Both the position numbers and the translations under genes were made by a program. The notes beneath the pieces were generated by a model that did no database searches, was not told the origin of the DNA, and saw nothing but the letters and a program-made list of their open reading frames with translations. Of a stretch of DNA of 64,000 bases, positions 26,500-35,784 are shown in pieces (position 1 is the stretch's first letter; every line of letters begins with the position of its first letter). The DNA is from JBJYIN01 sp046237015 (GTDB lineage: Bacteria; Pseudomonadota; Gammaproteobacteria; Enterobacterales; Enterobacteriaceae). Location: contig NZ_JBJYIN010000003.1 of NCBI RefSeq assembly GCF_046237015.1, forward strand, positions 226,255 to 290,254, in the 5' to 3' direction.

Positions 26500-27483
26500 A
26501 TGCTTATTGGCGTACTTTTCGCCCTTGCCGCAGGGTTGATGTGGGGGTTAATTTTTGTTGGTCCCGTTTTGGTACCGGAGTACCCGGCCGCCTTACAGTC
26601 AACCGGACGTTATCTTGCCTTTGGGCTGATCGCATTGCCGCTGGCATGGCTCGATCGCGACAGACTGCGTCAGTTAAGTCGCCAGGACTGGGTTGAAGCA
26701 CTCAAACTGACGGCTGTCGGTAATTTGCTGTATTACTTCTGTCTCGCCAGCGCGATTCAACGCACTGGTGCGCCAATTTCAACCATGATCATCGGTACGC
26801 TGCCCGTCGTGATTTCAGTCTCCGCCAATCTGCTTTATAGCAAACACGATGGCAGAATTGCCTGGCGTTCACTTACGCCCGGTCTGGTCTTAATTCTCGT
26901 CGGGTTGGTTTGCGTCAATATTGCAGAGCTGAACGATTCAAAAACACCGCTGGACCTCTGGCGCTATACAAGTGGTATCGTGCTGGCACTCATTGCCGTT
27001 ATCTGTTGGACCTGGTATCCGTTGCGTAACAGTCGCTGGTTACGAGAGCACACCGATAAGACACCAACAACCTGGGCGACTGCGCAGGGACTGGTGACAC
27101 TGCCACTGGCGATCTTTGGGTATCTGCTGGTGTGTGCTTATCTCTCGTTAACCAATGAAGGTTTCGCACTCCCTTTTGGTCCGCGTCCGATCGTCTTTAT
27201 TCCACTCATGATCGCCATCGGGTTGTTTTGTTCATGGCTGGGAACACTTTGCTGGAATGAAGCGAGCCAGCGACTGCCCACAGTGCTGGTTGGTCCCTTG
27301 ATCGTGTTCGAAACATTGGCCGGTCTGACCTATACATTTATCGCACGCCAATCCTGGCCACCGTTGCTCACACTGTGCGGCGTAGGTTGTCTGATTGTTG
27401 GTGTGATCTATGCGATGCGAATTAAACCGAAACCCGTTGTCGTACCGGTCATGGTGTCAAAACAAATGGAGTCAAAACAATAA
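26500..27483 (+). CDS. EamA/DMT-family transporter
   Basis: Ten-helix drug/metabolite transporter superfamily protein (327 aa) with two EamA repeats (about 5-140 and 160-310). Segments such as LIGVLFALAAGLMWGLIFVG at the start and GTLCWNEASQRLPTVLVGPL near 247 are typical. The frame is open from 26374, but the first 42 codons are not membrane-like and the ATG at 26500 begins directly at helix 1. It is likely an exporter of an amino acid or small metabolite. The C-terminal tail is basic and cytoplasmic. It is the probable target of the AraC regulator upstream. Confidence 0.87.
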   Translation: MLIGVLFALAAGLMWGLIFVGPVLVPEYPAALQSTGRYLAFGLIALPLAWLDRDRLRQLSRQDWVEALKLTAVGNLLYYFCLASAIQRTGAPISTMIIGTLPVVISVSANLLYSKHDGRIAWRSLTPGLVLILVGLVCVNIAELNDSKTPLDLWRYTSGIVLALIAVICWTWYPLRNSRWLREHTDKTPTTWATAQGLVTLPLAIFGYLLVCAYLSLTNEGFALPFGPRPIVFIPLMIAIGLFCSWLGTLCWNEASQRLPTVLVGPLIVFETLAGLTYTFIARQSWPPLLTLCGVGCLIVGVIYAMRIKPKPVVVPVMVSKQMESKQ

Positions 27484-27487
27484 CGGA

Positions 27488-27508
27488 GCCCCCAGCCTAG
27501 CTGGGGGG
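27488..27508 (+). terminator. Stem-loop after the EamA gene
   Basis: CCCCCAGC and GCTGGGGG form a strong GC stem four bases past the stop. The T stretch is short. Confidence 0.65.
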
Positions 27509-27513
27509 ATATA

Positions 27514-27543
27514 CAAAAAGCCCTTTAGCGTCACTAAAGGGCT
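27514..27543 (-). terminator. Intrinsic terminator of the iron operon
   Basis: On the minus strand AGCCCTTTAG and CTAAAGGGCT form a perfect 10-bp stem followed by TTTTT. It ends the seven-gene operon whose last gene stops at 27582. Confidence 0.85.
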
Positions 27544-27581
27544 ATCGGTAACAATAAGAAAAAATGCGCTATCGGAATAAA

Positions 27582-28082
27582 TCAAACGCCTCGTGCAAGC
27601 TGGTCAAACAACAAAGCTAATTGCTCCTCGCTCCTTGCACCTTGATGTAATTCCAACACGTTGCCTTTACTATCAATGGCAAACGACGTTGGCGTACCAA
27701 TAACCTGATAACGCTCTTTAGTGATCCCTAACTGGTCGCGCACGACCGGATAGGTCACGTTGTGATGAGTCAGTAATGCAGTGAGATCGATATTATCAGG
27801 ATCGGTATTCACCGCCACCACGACCACTTTATCACCATAGTTTTTACTGAGTTTTTCCAGTGTCTCCATTTCCGCCAGACAACCACCACAGCCTGACGAC
27901 CAAAAATTCAGATACACGCTTTTGCCCTGCCAGCGGGAGAGGTCTACCTGCTGCCCGGCTAAATCATACGCGGCCAGCGCCGGTGCCTGAGCGCCAACAC
28001 TAACCTGTTCTTCCTTACAACCGCTAAGCAGTACCAACGCGCCCAGCAGACAAACCGCTTTGAGATAATTACGCCATAGCAT
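27582..28082 (-). CDS. TlpA-like thioredoxin-fold lipoprotein
   Basis: Membrane-anchored periplasmic thiol-disulfide protein (166 aa). It has a lipobox (LVLLSGCKEE, Cys about 22), then an AhpC-TSA/TlpA fold with the active-site pair CGGC in FWSSGCGGCLAEM near 68, and the cis-Pro segment GTPTSFAID near 130. In the Campylobacter p19 locus a thioredoxin-like protein occupies the same final position and is thought to act on redox state or ligands during iron transfer. Its start overlaps the ATPase gene end by 14 bases, so it is cotranslated. A terminator follows it. Confidence 0.88.
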   Translation of the reverse strand: MLWRNYLKAVCLLGALVLLSGCKEEQVSVGAQAPALAAYDLAGQQVDLSRWQGKSVYLNFWSSGCGGCLAEMETLEKLSKNYGDKVVVVAVNTDPDNIDLTALLTHHNVTYPVVRDQLGITKERYQVIGTPTSFAIDSKGNVLELHQGARSEEQLALLFDQLARGV

Positions 28083-28788
28083 GATGATTAATCTCCTCGC
28101 TTAAGTACTTACCGTGTTGTAAACGGATAATACGATCGGCAAACCTGCCCAGCTCAGGGTTATGCGTCACCATCACAATCGTCCTCCCCTGTCCATGCAG
28201 CGCTTTCAATAAATCCAACACACGCTGTTCGTTCTCTTCATCCAGGTTCCCCGTTGGTTCATCGGCAAAAATCACCGGAGGCTCGTTCACCAGTGCGCGT
28301 GCAATACATACGCGCTGTTGTTCACCGCCGGAAAGCTGACTAGGCAAATGATCGACACGATGCGCCAGACCGACCTGATCCAACACCCGTCGCGCGGCAT
28401 CCTCATCCACTACGCTGTGATAATGTTGAGCCAGCATGATGTTTTCTAATGCGGTCAGAAAGGGAATCAGGTGAAATTGCTGAAAAACCAACCCAATTTT
28501 ATCCGCTCTAAATTTACGCCGACCTTCCTCATCCAGCGCCGCGGCATCAACGCCATCCAATAGCACCTGACCGTCGCTTACCGTATCCAGACAGGTGAGG
28601 ATGTTCATTAACGTGGTTTTACCGGAGCCTGAGGCTCCCATGATGGCAACAAACTCACCGCGGGCGATACGGATATTAATATTCTCCAGCGCGGTAACCT
28701 GACCAAAGCGTTTGTATAGCTGGCGAGTCTCGATCACAGCCTCTTCTGATACGTGCGCTACCGCTTGAACCTGTGTTGCTAAGGACAT
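28069..28788 (-). CDS. ABC transporter ATPase (LolD/MacB type) of the p19 iron locus
   Basis: Cytoplasmic ATPase, 239 aa. Walker A is GASGSGKTT near 52, signature LSGGEQQRVCIARALV near 150, Walker B VIFADEPTGNLD near 175, with the switch His in VTHNPEL. The ADEPTGNLDE form marks the MacB/LolD clade, which works with FtsX-type permeases; two such genes lie directly upstream. In this mechanotransmission class the ATPase does not import solutes itself. It likely drives conformational work in the periplasm for iron or P19. It starts four bases after the FtsX gene stop. Confidence 0.9.
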   Translation of the reverse strand: MSLATQVQAVAHVSEEAVIETRQLYKRFGQVTALENINIRIARGEFVAIMGASGSGKTTLMNILTCLDTVSDGQVLLDGVDAAALDEEGRRKFRADKIGLVFQQFHLIPFLTALENIMLAQHYHSVVDEDAARRVLDQVGLAHRVDHLPSQLSGGEQQRVCIARALVNEPPVIFADEPTGNLDEENEQRVLDLLKALHGQGRTIVMVTHNPELGRFADRIIRLQHGKYLSEEINHHAMA

Positions 28789-28792
28789 CGTG

Positions 28793-29932
28793 CTACTCTC
28801 CTTTTAATACTTTGGCTGGTTCGACATAAATCGCCCGTCGGGTAGGCACCACCGCCGCAGCCGCTGCAACCAGCAGCGAGAGCACCAGCGTTAACGGGAA
28901 AACCGGTGCTCGTAATGAAATTGTCGCATTGAATACCGCCATACCCAGAACCTGCGCCAGCAAATATCCCAGCAACGCACCACAGACAACGGCAGCCAGC
29001 GCAATGATGCCGGTTTCCGCCAGCATCTGGCGAATGATGTCTCGCCCGCTGGCACCCAATGCTTTCTGTAACGCAAATTCTCGCGCACGTTCACCCACAA
29101 TAGCCATCAGGGTCGTGTTAACACACAGAGACGACAGCACCAGAATGACGACGGAAACTAATCCCATTAGCCCTTTGATTTTATTTAACACCTGACCTTC
29201 CGAAGCCGATACTTTCAGAATGGGGCGAATTTCCAACTGCGGATATTGTTTTTGGAGACTGGCCGCAAATTGATCGACCTGACCCAGATCGTTGCTAACA
29301 CTCAGCAACGCATTACTGATAATCCCCTCTTTATCCAACCACTTTTGAGCCAGCGGAAGACTAACAATCAGCATGTTATCTGTCGCATCGCCAGATTCCA
29401 CAATGCCTTTGATCCGTAAGCGTTGTCGGCCGCCATCTCCGACTAACGTGACGTTACCGCCGACTTTGACACCCAATCGTTCTGCCAACTTAACCCCAAT
29501 CATCGCATTACGATCGTCAAAACCAACACCAATGCTATCGCCGGTAATCTGCCAGTAAGGCACCAGTGGGCGTAACGATTCAAACCATACGCCCATCAAA
29601 ACCACTTTCTCCAGTTCGGTACGCGCCATGCCATACAGATAAGGGCTGGCGGCATTAATCAACCCCGCCGGGGCGTTATCCACAATCGGCTGAAAGGTAC
29701 TTTGCGGCAGCGAATTCCCCCGCGCAGGGCCAATATAAAAGTTAGCCCCGAAAGTACGGAGCTCCTGACTCATTTTGGCATTGATATCGAAATAGACAGC
29801 GGACATAGCAGTGACAATTGCAGCACCGACAGTAAGGGCGGCAAACACCACGCTGACCCGTTGCATACGCAATCGCAGTGCTCGCAACACCAATCGCCAA
29901 AACATGCCATTCATCCAGGTATTAGCGGCCAT
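28793..29932 (-). CDS. FtsX-like permease (second) of the p19 iron locus
   Basis: A 379-aa MacB/FtsX-fold membrane protein: one N-terminal helix (about 25-45), a large periplasmic domain (about 50-250) and three C-terminal helices with the typical VGERAREFALQKALGASGRDI coupling region near 265. The start at ATG 29932 overlaps the stop of the preceding permease gene by 11 bases; the ORF is open to 29998 but that is code of the neighbour. It pairs with the other FtsX-like protein (29922-31211) and the ATPase (28069-28788), matching Cj1661-Cj1663 in gene order as I recall it. Confidence 0.88.
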   Translation of the reverse strand: MAANTWMNGMFWRLVLRALRLRMQRVSVVFAALTVGAAIVTAMSAVYFDINAKMSQELRTFGANFYIGPARGNSLPQSTFQPIVDNAPAGLINAASPYLYGMARTELEKVVLMGVWFESLRPLVPYWQITGDSIGVGFDDRNAMIGVKLAERLGVKVGGNVTLVGDGGRQRLRIKGIVESGDATDNMLIVSLPLAQKWLDKEGIISNALLSVSNDLGQVDQFAASLQKQYPQLEIRPILKVSASEGQVLNKIKGLMGLVSVVILVLSSLCVNTTLMAIVGERAREFALQKALGASGRDIIRQMLAETGIIALAAVVCGALLGYLLAQVLGMAVFNATISLRAPVFPLTLVLSLLVAAAAAVVPTRRAIYVEPAKVLKGE

Positions 29933-31211
29933 ATAACACCTCCACCGGATACAGTTTGGCAATACGACGGGCCGGGAACCAGGTACCGATGACAGCAATC
30001 AGCATCGATATCACTAATACACAAGGAATGACAATCCAGGCGAAACTGAGCGGAACCCCAAACAGCATCAGGCCAATGATCTTCGCCAATCCCCACCCTG
30101 CGATACACCCTGCGATGCCGCCAACAAGGCCGCTTAACGCGGCTTCAAGATAGAACAACAGCATAATCTGCCACTGACGCGCCCCAAGCGCTTTCATCAG
30201 GCCGATCTCCTTGGCTCTTTCCATAATCGTGCTGGTCATCAACGACGCAATGCCCATCGCCGCAGCAACCAACGCAGCGAATGTCACGACGGCCAGTAAC
30301 AGTTGAATTTTATCAATCACCACGCCTTCTGACGCTGCTACCTGCCAGATAGGACGAACAACCGAACCGGAAATGGCTTCTTCAAGCTGATGCGCAATAG
30401 AAGAAACATAGGCGGTGCAATACCAAAGGTCATACTCTTCCGCGTTCAGCGCTTCAAGGTTCTCACGCGCTCGTCGAGAAAGTTCATTCTCAGGAACGGT
30501 CAGCGCCGAAACGCGGATCGCCTGAATCTTCCCTTCCAACCCTAATAAGGATTGAATCACGGCCAGAGGCATCACTAAACGCCCTTCCTCATCACCGCCA
30601 CTGGTCAAAATACCGCTGATATGCGCGGTTACTTCACCTTGAGGGCCTCGCAATTGCAGATCGTTTCCCACCTGCCAGCCATTCTGTAACGCCAGTTGTT
30701 TACCTGCGAGGATCTCGACCGGTTTATCTTGTGCAATCGGTTCCTGCGGCCAACTTCCCGCCACCTGCCAGTAGGGACTAACCGTTGACTGACCGGTACG
30801 GTAATCTTCTTCATCAGGGACCGCGACCGGTTGAGAGAAAAAGGTTCCCAGTGCCGCTATCGTCTGGCCGTTGACCTCGATATCGCCACTCAGCAAGGGC
30901 GCAAAGCCGATAATGTTATTACGCCAGAAGATATCCTTAATGTTGGGTAATTCTGATTCATCCAAAAAATCCTGACCGTCCAGCGGATTACTGCGCTCAC
31001 CAAAGAGCGCTGGCAATGCCGCTTGTCCAGCCGGTTCGATCAGAATATTCGCGCCATACGACTTTAATTCACGCGCCATCTTGTCGCCGATATCAATGGA
31101 TACCGCCAGCAGAGCCGAAATTAAACCGGCAGCCAGAAAGACTGTCAGAACCGCCAGCGATTTACGCCGGATATTCCTGCGCCAGGATTGACGTAACATG
31201 CGCCATAACAT
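29922..31211 (-). CDS. FtsX-like permease (first) of the p19 iron locus
   Basis: A 429-aa MacB/FtsX-type permease. It opens with a basic cytoplasmic stretch and helix 1 (about 18-38, LAVLTVFLAAGLISALLAVS), has a periplasmic domain of about 260 residues and ends with three helices bearing TIMERAKEIGLMKALGAR near 335. It begins two bases after the DUF2318 gene stop. Two different FtsX proteins with one ATPase imply a heterodimeric membrane part. Confidence 0.88.
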   Translation of the reverse strand: MLWRMLRQSWRRNIRRKSLAVLTVFLAAGLISALLAVSIDIGDKMARELKSYGANILIEPAGQAALPALFGERSNPLDGQDFLDESELPNIKDIFWRNNIIGFAPLLSGDIEVNGQTIAALGTFFSQPVAVPDEEDYRTGQSTVSPYWQVAGSWPQEPIAQDKPVEILAGKQLALQNGWQVGNDLQLRGPQGEVTAHISGILTSGGDEEGRLVMPLAVIQSLLGLEGKIQAIRVSALTVPENELSRRARENLEALNAEEYDLWYCTAYVSSIAHQLEEAISGSVVRPIWQVAASEGVVIDKIQLLLAVVTFAALVAAAMGIASLMTSTIMERAKEIGLMKALGARQWQIMLLFYLEAALSGLVGGIAGCIAGWGLAKIIGLMLFGVPLSFAWIVIPCVLVISMLIAVIGTWFPARRIAKLYPVEVLYGR

Positions 31212-31213
31212 GG

Positions 31214-32611
31214 TTATTCCCCTTCTGCGTGATCGTCAGCCGCTGCTTTTGAGGTAACAAATTTTCCGGGACTTTCACGAAAACGGTTATAGTTCGCTTC
31301 CGTCGAGAAGAAATAGGTCTTACCGCCGTAGCGATACTTATGTTCTGCCTTCACATTGGTTAATTTGGAACCGTCAACCGGGTCAATCACATCAAGAGAA
31401 ACAATGGTACTGAAGTAGTTCGTCCCTGCCGCCAATGAGGCCCGACTAATCACCACTTCCTTATCATCATTACTCCAGCCCTCGATCGGCACCGGATTAC
31501 ACCCACCTGCTTTACCAATGGAAGGAATGAAGATACGCACATCACAAGCAACGCAAATGACCTGATTTCCATCCATCACATAACCCTGATCGCCACACAG
31601 CAAACAGGCATCAAATACCACGCCCAGCCGTAAACGATCTGGATAACGGTTAATGATGAAAAAACGCACCGCTTTGCCATCATCGGCTATCCAGACAAAA
31701 CGATGTAGTTTGCCGTCACGTACCTGCTCTATCGGGATATGTACATTACCGTCCGCCGCCAGCGTGACAGGCAATGCTTCAGACAGGCGGGGCGGTTGTG
31801 AAGCCACCTTGTCCCAGTAAAGTTGTCCCAACAGCACAACCACTAACGCTACCAGCGTGGCAATCACGGTACGCAGCGCGTTACGGTAATCTGCCGTCGC
31901 TTTGCGTTTTTCTATCGGGTCACGTTGCTCATCCAGTCGCCGACTGGCCTGTTTCAGCGGCCAGAGATAGGCTCCGGCCAGCACGCTCATCAGCAATGCG
32001 CCGAAATAGTTCAACAGATAAGCATTATTTGTGACGTGTGCGACATAGCTTAGACGCGGCTTCGTTAGCCCTAGCACCTGAAGTTTCATCAACAACAATA
32101 AGAGCGTACCGCTAGTCGGCAGCATCAACATACCGAGAAGCAGAATCAGCAATGGCCAGCGTAGCAATTTCACGCGACGAACAATCAATCCACAGAGAGA
32201 TGCACTGAAAACCAACCACGCTAACGCCATGACAATCGCACTGAAATTCAGCAACAAATCGGTATTAAGAACGTGTGTGGTTGTCAATGCGCTCAGATTA
32301 GGATCGCTCCCCCAATGAACCGCTGCACCAGCGACCAGAATCGCTTGCCACAGATAACCGAGACGCATATTGGCGGAAAACTGGCTGGCAAAAAATAACA
32401 CCAGACCGATGGCCTGAGTCACCGTCATCCACAACTGAAGCTGTTGCCCGTTAGGCATCCGAGCACCAATCATCAACCCAGCTATCAACGCCAACAAGGT
32501 TATCCAACCCAGCGGCCTGATTTCCGGCGTGACGCGATGACTCCAGTTCAAACCAAGTAGCAACGCGATCGGCAAAAAAGCCTGTAGTGTAGTAACAAAG
32601 AAATAACTCAT
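31214..32611 (-). CDS. DUF2318 iron-sulfur/metal-binding membrane protein
   Basis: A 465-aa inner-membrane protein of the family found in p19/Fet iron loci (Cj1660-like). The first 260 residues carry about eight membrane helices. The periplasmic C-terminal DUF2318 domain (about 290-400) has two CxxC pairs, FDACLLCGDQGY and VICVACDVRIFIP, which should bind a metal or cluster. A YHS-like segment (KYRYGGKTYFFSTEANYNRF) follows near the end. It may reduce or hold iron delivered by P19, but this role is inferred. AAGGAAAT precedes ATG 32611; the six-residue upstream extension lacks support. A 14-bp perfect hairpin lies in the 200-bp gap before it. Confidence 0.85.
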   Translation of the reverse strand: MSYFFVTTLQAFLPIALLLGLNWSHRVTPEIRPLGWITLLALIAGLMIGARMPNGQQLQLWMTVTQAIGLVLFFASQFSANMRLGYLWQAILVAGAAVHWGSDPNLSALTTTHVLNTDLLLNFSAIVMALAWLVFSASLCGLIVRRVKLLRWPLLILLLGMLMLPTSGTLLLLLMKLQVLGLTKPRLSYVAHVTNNAYLLNYFGALLMSVLAGAYLWPLKQASRRLDEQRDPIEKRKATADYRNALRTVIATLVALVVVLLGQLYWDKVASQPPRLSEALPVTLAADGNVHIPIEQVRDGKLHRFVWIADDGKAVRFFIINRYPDRLRLGVVFDACLLCGDQGYVMDGNQVICVACDVRIFIPSIGKAGGCNPVPIEGWSNDDKEVVISRASLAAGTNYFSTIVSLDVIDPVDGSKLTNVKAEHKYRYGGKTYFFSTEANYNRFRESPGKFVTSKAAADDHAEGE

Positions 32612-32761
32612 ATTTCCTTCATCTTTCAAGTTGCAGGTGCGTGGGTTGCGTTAGTTCATCCTTTATCACCTACCACACCTTGAAAAAAACGTTGGCTGCA
32701 TTTTTTAACAACGCAGTCCCATCACTCATCACCGCTCTGAGAAGACCACCTTGACTACAAA

Positions 32762-32793
32762 TGCTCACGCCTCTGTAAACAGAGGCGTGAGCA
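32762..32793 (-). terminator. Perfect 14-bp stem-loop between fetP and the DUF2318 gene
   Basis: TGCTCACGCCTCTG and CAGAGGCGTGAGCA flank a TAAA loop. No T run follows, so it may act as partial terminator or as a 3' stabiliser that keeps the P19 message more abundant than the membrane genes. Confidence 0.65.
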
Positions 32794-32832
32794 ATACCGC
32801 GATGATTTAAACGCTTACCGCGGTTATTACTG

Positions 32833-33360
32833 TCACTCTAAGCCTACATATTTGAAATCAAAGCTGACATCAAACGGCTTCCACCAACGACCTACGCCCG
32901 TTTCACCATCGGTATGACGATGCATACCGGCTTTGGATGGCGGATCGATGTGATAAGTCACTTTGTAGTTACCCACACCCATCATTTTTATATTCGCACC
33001 ATAGTGTGGGCCATCGCTGGCAACCATTGGCATGAACGTCCCTTCTTGCTTGGCACCGGTATCTGTGTTGGTCAGGGTATAAGCGATAGTCAGGAACGGC
33101 ATCCATTCACCCGCGCCGAAACCATTTTTGTTACCTTCAGCCGCATGGATATCCGCTTCCAGGTGAATATCGGCTTTTGCAGCAGGCAGCCCCATACCGC
33201 GAGGTTCCATGTCGATTGGTTGCAGATAAACCGCAGCAATTTCCATTTCATTCATGGAAACTGGTTCACCCGCAGGATATTCCTTAAAGGCAAACGCCGC
33301 TGGTGCAGTGAAAATGCCCGCAATGACGGCACTCGCAATTAATTTTTTTTGCATATTCAT
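32833..33360 (-). CDS. fetP: Periplasmic iron-binding protein P19/FetP
   Basis: Homologue of Campylobacter P19 and E. coli FetP (about 175 aa), periplasmic copper/iron-binding dimers that feed the FTR1-type permease. A signal peptide spans about 1-24 (SAVIAGIFTAPAAFA). Candidate metal ligands include Met and His in PIDMEPRGMGLP, KADIHLEADIH near 65, and the His-rich DPPSKAGMHRHTDGET near 140. I prefer ATG 33360 (SD-like GGATGGG upstream); ATG 33375 and 33354 are possible. The FTR1 gene is 110 bp upstream on the same strand. Confidence 0.9.
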   Translation of the reverse strand: MNMQKKLIASAVIAGIFTAPAAFAFKEYPAGEPVSMNEMEIAAVYLQPIDMEPRGMGLPAAKADIHLEADIHAAEGNKNGFGAGEWMPFLTIAYTLTNTDTGAKQEGTFMPMVASDGPHYGANIKMMGVGNYKVTYHIDPPSKAGMHRHTDGETGVGRWWKPFDVSFDFKYVGLE

Positions 33361-33469
33361 CAAACCCATCCTCATATCATCAATGTTCCCTTAGCCTTCA
33401 GCAGACAGTCTGCTTAGAAAACAGTCGGGTAAGTAACGGTCGTTTTTCTGCTTTTCATTGCTTCCAGTA

Positions 33470-35392
33470 TCAGATCGCCGCGGCTTTGCGCCGCATTACC
33501 CACAGTGCTGCCAATGCGGCGATTAATAGCACCCCTTGCGGGAGTAACGTTTCCACATAGGGGTATATCCCCAACCAACTGATTTCAGGCACACCCATCA
33601 GCAGCGTCGGTTCAAATAGTTTTCCTTCTACCAGCTCCAACACACCTTTGCCTGCAAAGACAAAAGCCATCAGATACATGAAGCAGCCGGTAAACATAAA
33701 GAAAGGTTTCAACGGCAGTTTGACGACGGTGAAACGCATGATCAGGTAAGCGATGACCAGAATCACACACCCGATGATAAACCCAGCCAGGATGGAAAGG
33801 TGCCCTGCCGCGTTACTGGCGTCACCGACCAGCGCGTAATAAAACAGCACGGTTTCCGCCCCTTCGCGGTAAACCGCCAGAAAGCTGGTCAACCACAGCC
33901 CGACCAACGAACCACTGCTCAAAGAGTGAGAGAGCTTGCCTTCCAGATAAGCTTTCCAATGGCGCGCTTCCACTTTAGACAGCAGCCAATAGCTCATAAA
34001 GAACAGCATGACGACAGCAATCAGCATCGTCACGCCTTCCAGCAGTTCGCGACTGGCACCTGAGTTCGTAAACAGCAGTTGAAAAATAACGGCGGTGACC
34101 ACACTGCACAGCAGCGCGACATAAACAGACTGACGAATGAGTGGCAACTTGTCATGCTGATCGTTTTTCACCAGATAGGCGACAATAGCCGCGACAATCA
34201 GCAAGGCTTCCAGCCCTTCACGAACAATAATCAACAGGCTATAAATCAACAGACTCCAGTGCGTCTCACCACCTTCACCTAACATGGTGACCGCATTCGC
34301 CAGATCCTGTTTTAACGCCTCAGCCTGAGATTGGAGTTGCTCCATCGGTTGTCCTGCGCTCATCATGCTGACTAATCGAGTGAAATAACCTTCGAGCGTG
34401 GATTTGAAGGCCGCATCACGCGATCCGACTTTATTCTCCATCCCCGTCGCTTCAAACAGGTCAAAATAGGTATCCTGCACCGCCATAATGGCGGGTTTAA
34501 CCTGACCTGCTTGGTATTTTTCCAACGCGGCAGCAATAGACTGATTGATATCAGACGAGACTTTTGCCCAATTTGCGTCAGGGATACCGTCAGCGGAAGA
34601 AGCATCACCGCCCATCGGGGCCGCACTAATCGGTTGGGTATCACGCGTTGTCGGCAGACCTGGAAGCACATCCTCAATATCCTGCAACAGCGTCGTGACG
34701 CGGTAAGCGACATCGGTAAGCTGATCGGGTTGGCTGGCTAGCGTAATTAATGAAGAGAATTGTTGATTGATAGAAGCGGCTTGTTGCGCAGAGCGATTCT
34801 GCCTCACCGACATTTCCATCTCTGAGTTCTTAAACCCGTCATAGTGCGCGACCTGCACACTCTGGCTGGCCTGCTTGTAATTACCGGCCTGATATTCACT
34901 CACCGCCTCGGCTAGATTATCGTCGATAATTTTAAAGCTTTGCTGCCAGTACAGTGCTATCTCAGTATTGTCGTAGGCACCGTGTTGCTCCTGTGCCACG
35001 AGTTTGTGACCATCGGATAGCACAGGTAATACCGCCGTCAGTTCGCCTTTCAGCCAGGTCACCTTCGCCTGCACATCCGCCAGCGGTTTACCTTCACCAA
35101 TCATGCGACGGATTTCACCGAAGGTGGCTTCTAACTGATAGCTTTTTTGCGCGGATATATTAATACGAATAGGGCCTTCAAGGTTCTCAAACACCTCAAA
35201 ATAGGCCATCTGAACTTCGACACGAGCGTCGTCTGGCTTTTGCTGTTCATACAACTGCGCTGTTTTATCCAGTCTGGACTGGATATCCTGAATAAACGCG
35301 GCGTAATCTGCCGCAACAGCCACAGAGCTAGTGAACAACCAGCACAATAGAAGAACGATATTCAGGGGAACAAACTTTTGCCAATTAGACAT
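33470..35392 (-). CDS. fetM: FTR1-family iron permease with periplasmic domain (FetM/Cj1658-like)
   Basis: Ferrous/ferric iron permease (about 640 aa). It starts with a signal peptide (about 1-28), then a periplasmic helical domain of about 330 residues with internal repeats (each with a YFEVFE, YDGFKNSEME or YFDLFEATGME segment), then seven helices of the FTR1 domain. Two REGxE iron-binding motifs are seen: VREGLEALLIV near 395 and YREGAETVLFYY near 510. The start is uncertain (ATG 35392 or 35398) since no clear SD is visible. A Fur box overlaps the promoter. The gene heads the seven-gene operon. E. coli fetMP lacks the downstream FtsX/ABC/TlpA genes that are present here. Confidence 0.9.
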   Translation of the reverse strand: MSNWQKFVPLNIVLLLCWLFTSSVAVAADYAAFIQDIQSRLDKTAQLYEQQKPDDARVEVQMAYFEVFENLEGPIRINISAQKSYQLEATFGEIRRMIGEGKPLADVQAKVTWLKGELTAVLPVLSDGHKLVAQEQHGAYDNTEIALYWQQSFKIIDDNLAEAVSEYQAGNYKQASQSVQVAHYDGFKNSEMEMSVRQNRSAQQAASINQQFSSLITLASQPDQLTDVAYRVTTLLQDIEDVLPGLPTTRDTQPISAAPMGGDASSADGIPDANWAKVSSDINQSIAAALEKYQAGQVKPAIMAVQDTYFDLFEATGMENKVGSRDAAFKSTLEGYFTRLVSMMSAGQPMEQLQSQAEALKQDLANAVTMLGEGGETHWSLLIYSLLIIVREGLEALLIVAAIVAYLVKNDQHDKLPLIRQSVYVALLCSVVTAVIFQLLFTNSGASRELLEGVTMLIAVVMLFFMSYWLLSKVEARHWKAYLEGKLSHSLSSGSLVGLWLTSFLAVYREGAETVLFYYALVGDASNAAGHLSILAGFIIGCVILVIAYLIMRFTVVKLPLKPFFMFTGCFMYLMAFVFAGKGVLELVEGKLFEPTLLMGVPEISWLGIYPYVETLLPQGVLLIAALAALWVMRRKAAAI

Positions 35393-35413
35393 AATCATTG
35401 ATAAAGCATTAAT

Positions 35414-35432
35414 GATAGTTATTCTTATTATC
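35414..35432. promoter_or_regulatory. Fur box before the FTR1 iron operon
   Basis: GATAGTTATTCTTATTATC matches the 19-bp Fur consensus at 14 positions. It sits about 20 bases upstream of the permease start, so Fur would block the promoter under iron sufficiency. Confidence 0.75.
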
Positions 35433-35477
35433 ACTTTGATAAATGAATAAGTCTTGATTTACATCACTAACCGCGCG

Positions 35478-35747
35478 TTATTGTCGCAAAAAAATTGTAA
35501 CATCATGTTCCAATGCTTCCATTTGCCGTAAAGCATCCAATGTAGCATGGGCTTCTTGCTCATCCAGACGACTCATAGCAAACCCGACATGAACTAAAAC
35601 CCACTGTCCAATAAGCTGTTCACTGTCGATACCATCCGCAACCAAGGCAATATTAACCTCACGTTTAACGCCACATACCTCTACCCATGCCGATTGTTGA
35701 CCCGTATCCGCTAACGCGACGACTTTTCCAGGAATGCCTAAGCACAT
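35478..35747 (-). CDS. hypC: Hydrogenase maturation chaperone HypC family
   Basis: Small chaperone (89 aa) that binds the hydrogenase large subunit precursor and carries the Fe(CN)2CO moiety with HypD. The essential N-terminal MCLGIPGKV with Cys2 is present, as are VEVCGVKREVNIALV and GQWVLVHVGFAMSRLDE. ATG 35747 is required to give Cys2; the frame is open nine codons further. It lies divergent from the hyf operon, with its own sigma-54 element, and no other hyp gene is near. It may be a dedicated HypC for hydrogenase-4, comparable with HybG for hydrogenase-2. Confidence 0.93.
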   Translation of the reverse strand: MCLGIPGKVVALADTGQQSAWVEVCGVKREVNIALVADGIDSEQLIGQWVLVHVGFAMSRLDEQEAHATLDALRQMEALEHDVTIFLRQ

Positions 35748-35784
35748 AATGTTTTTTCCGTCATAAGACACCAAACATATTCAA

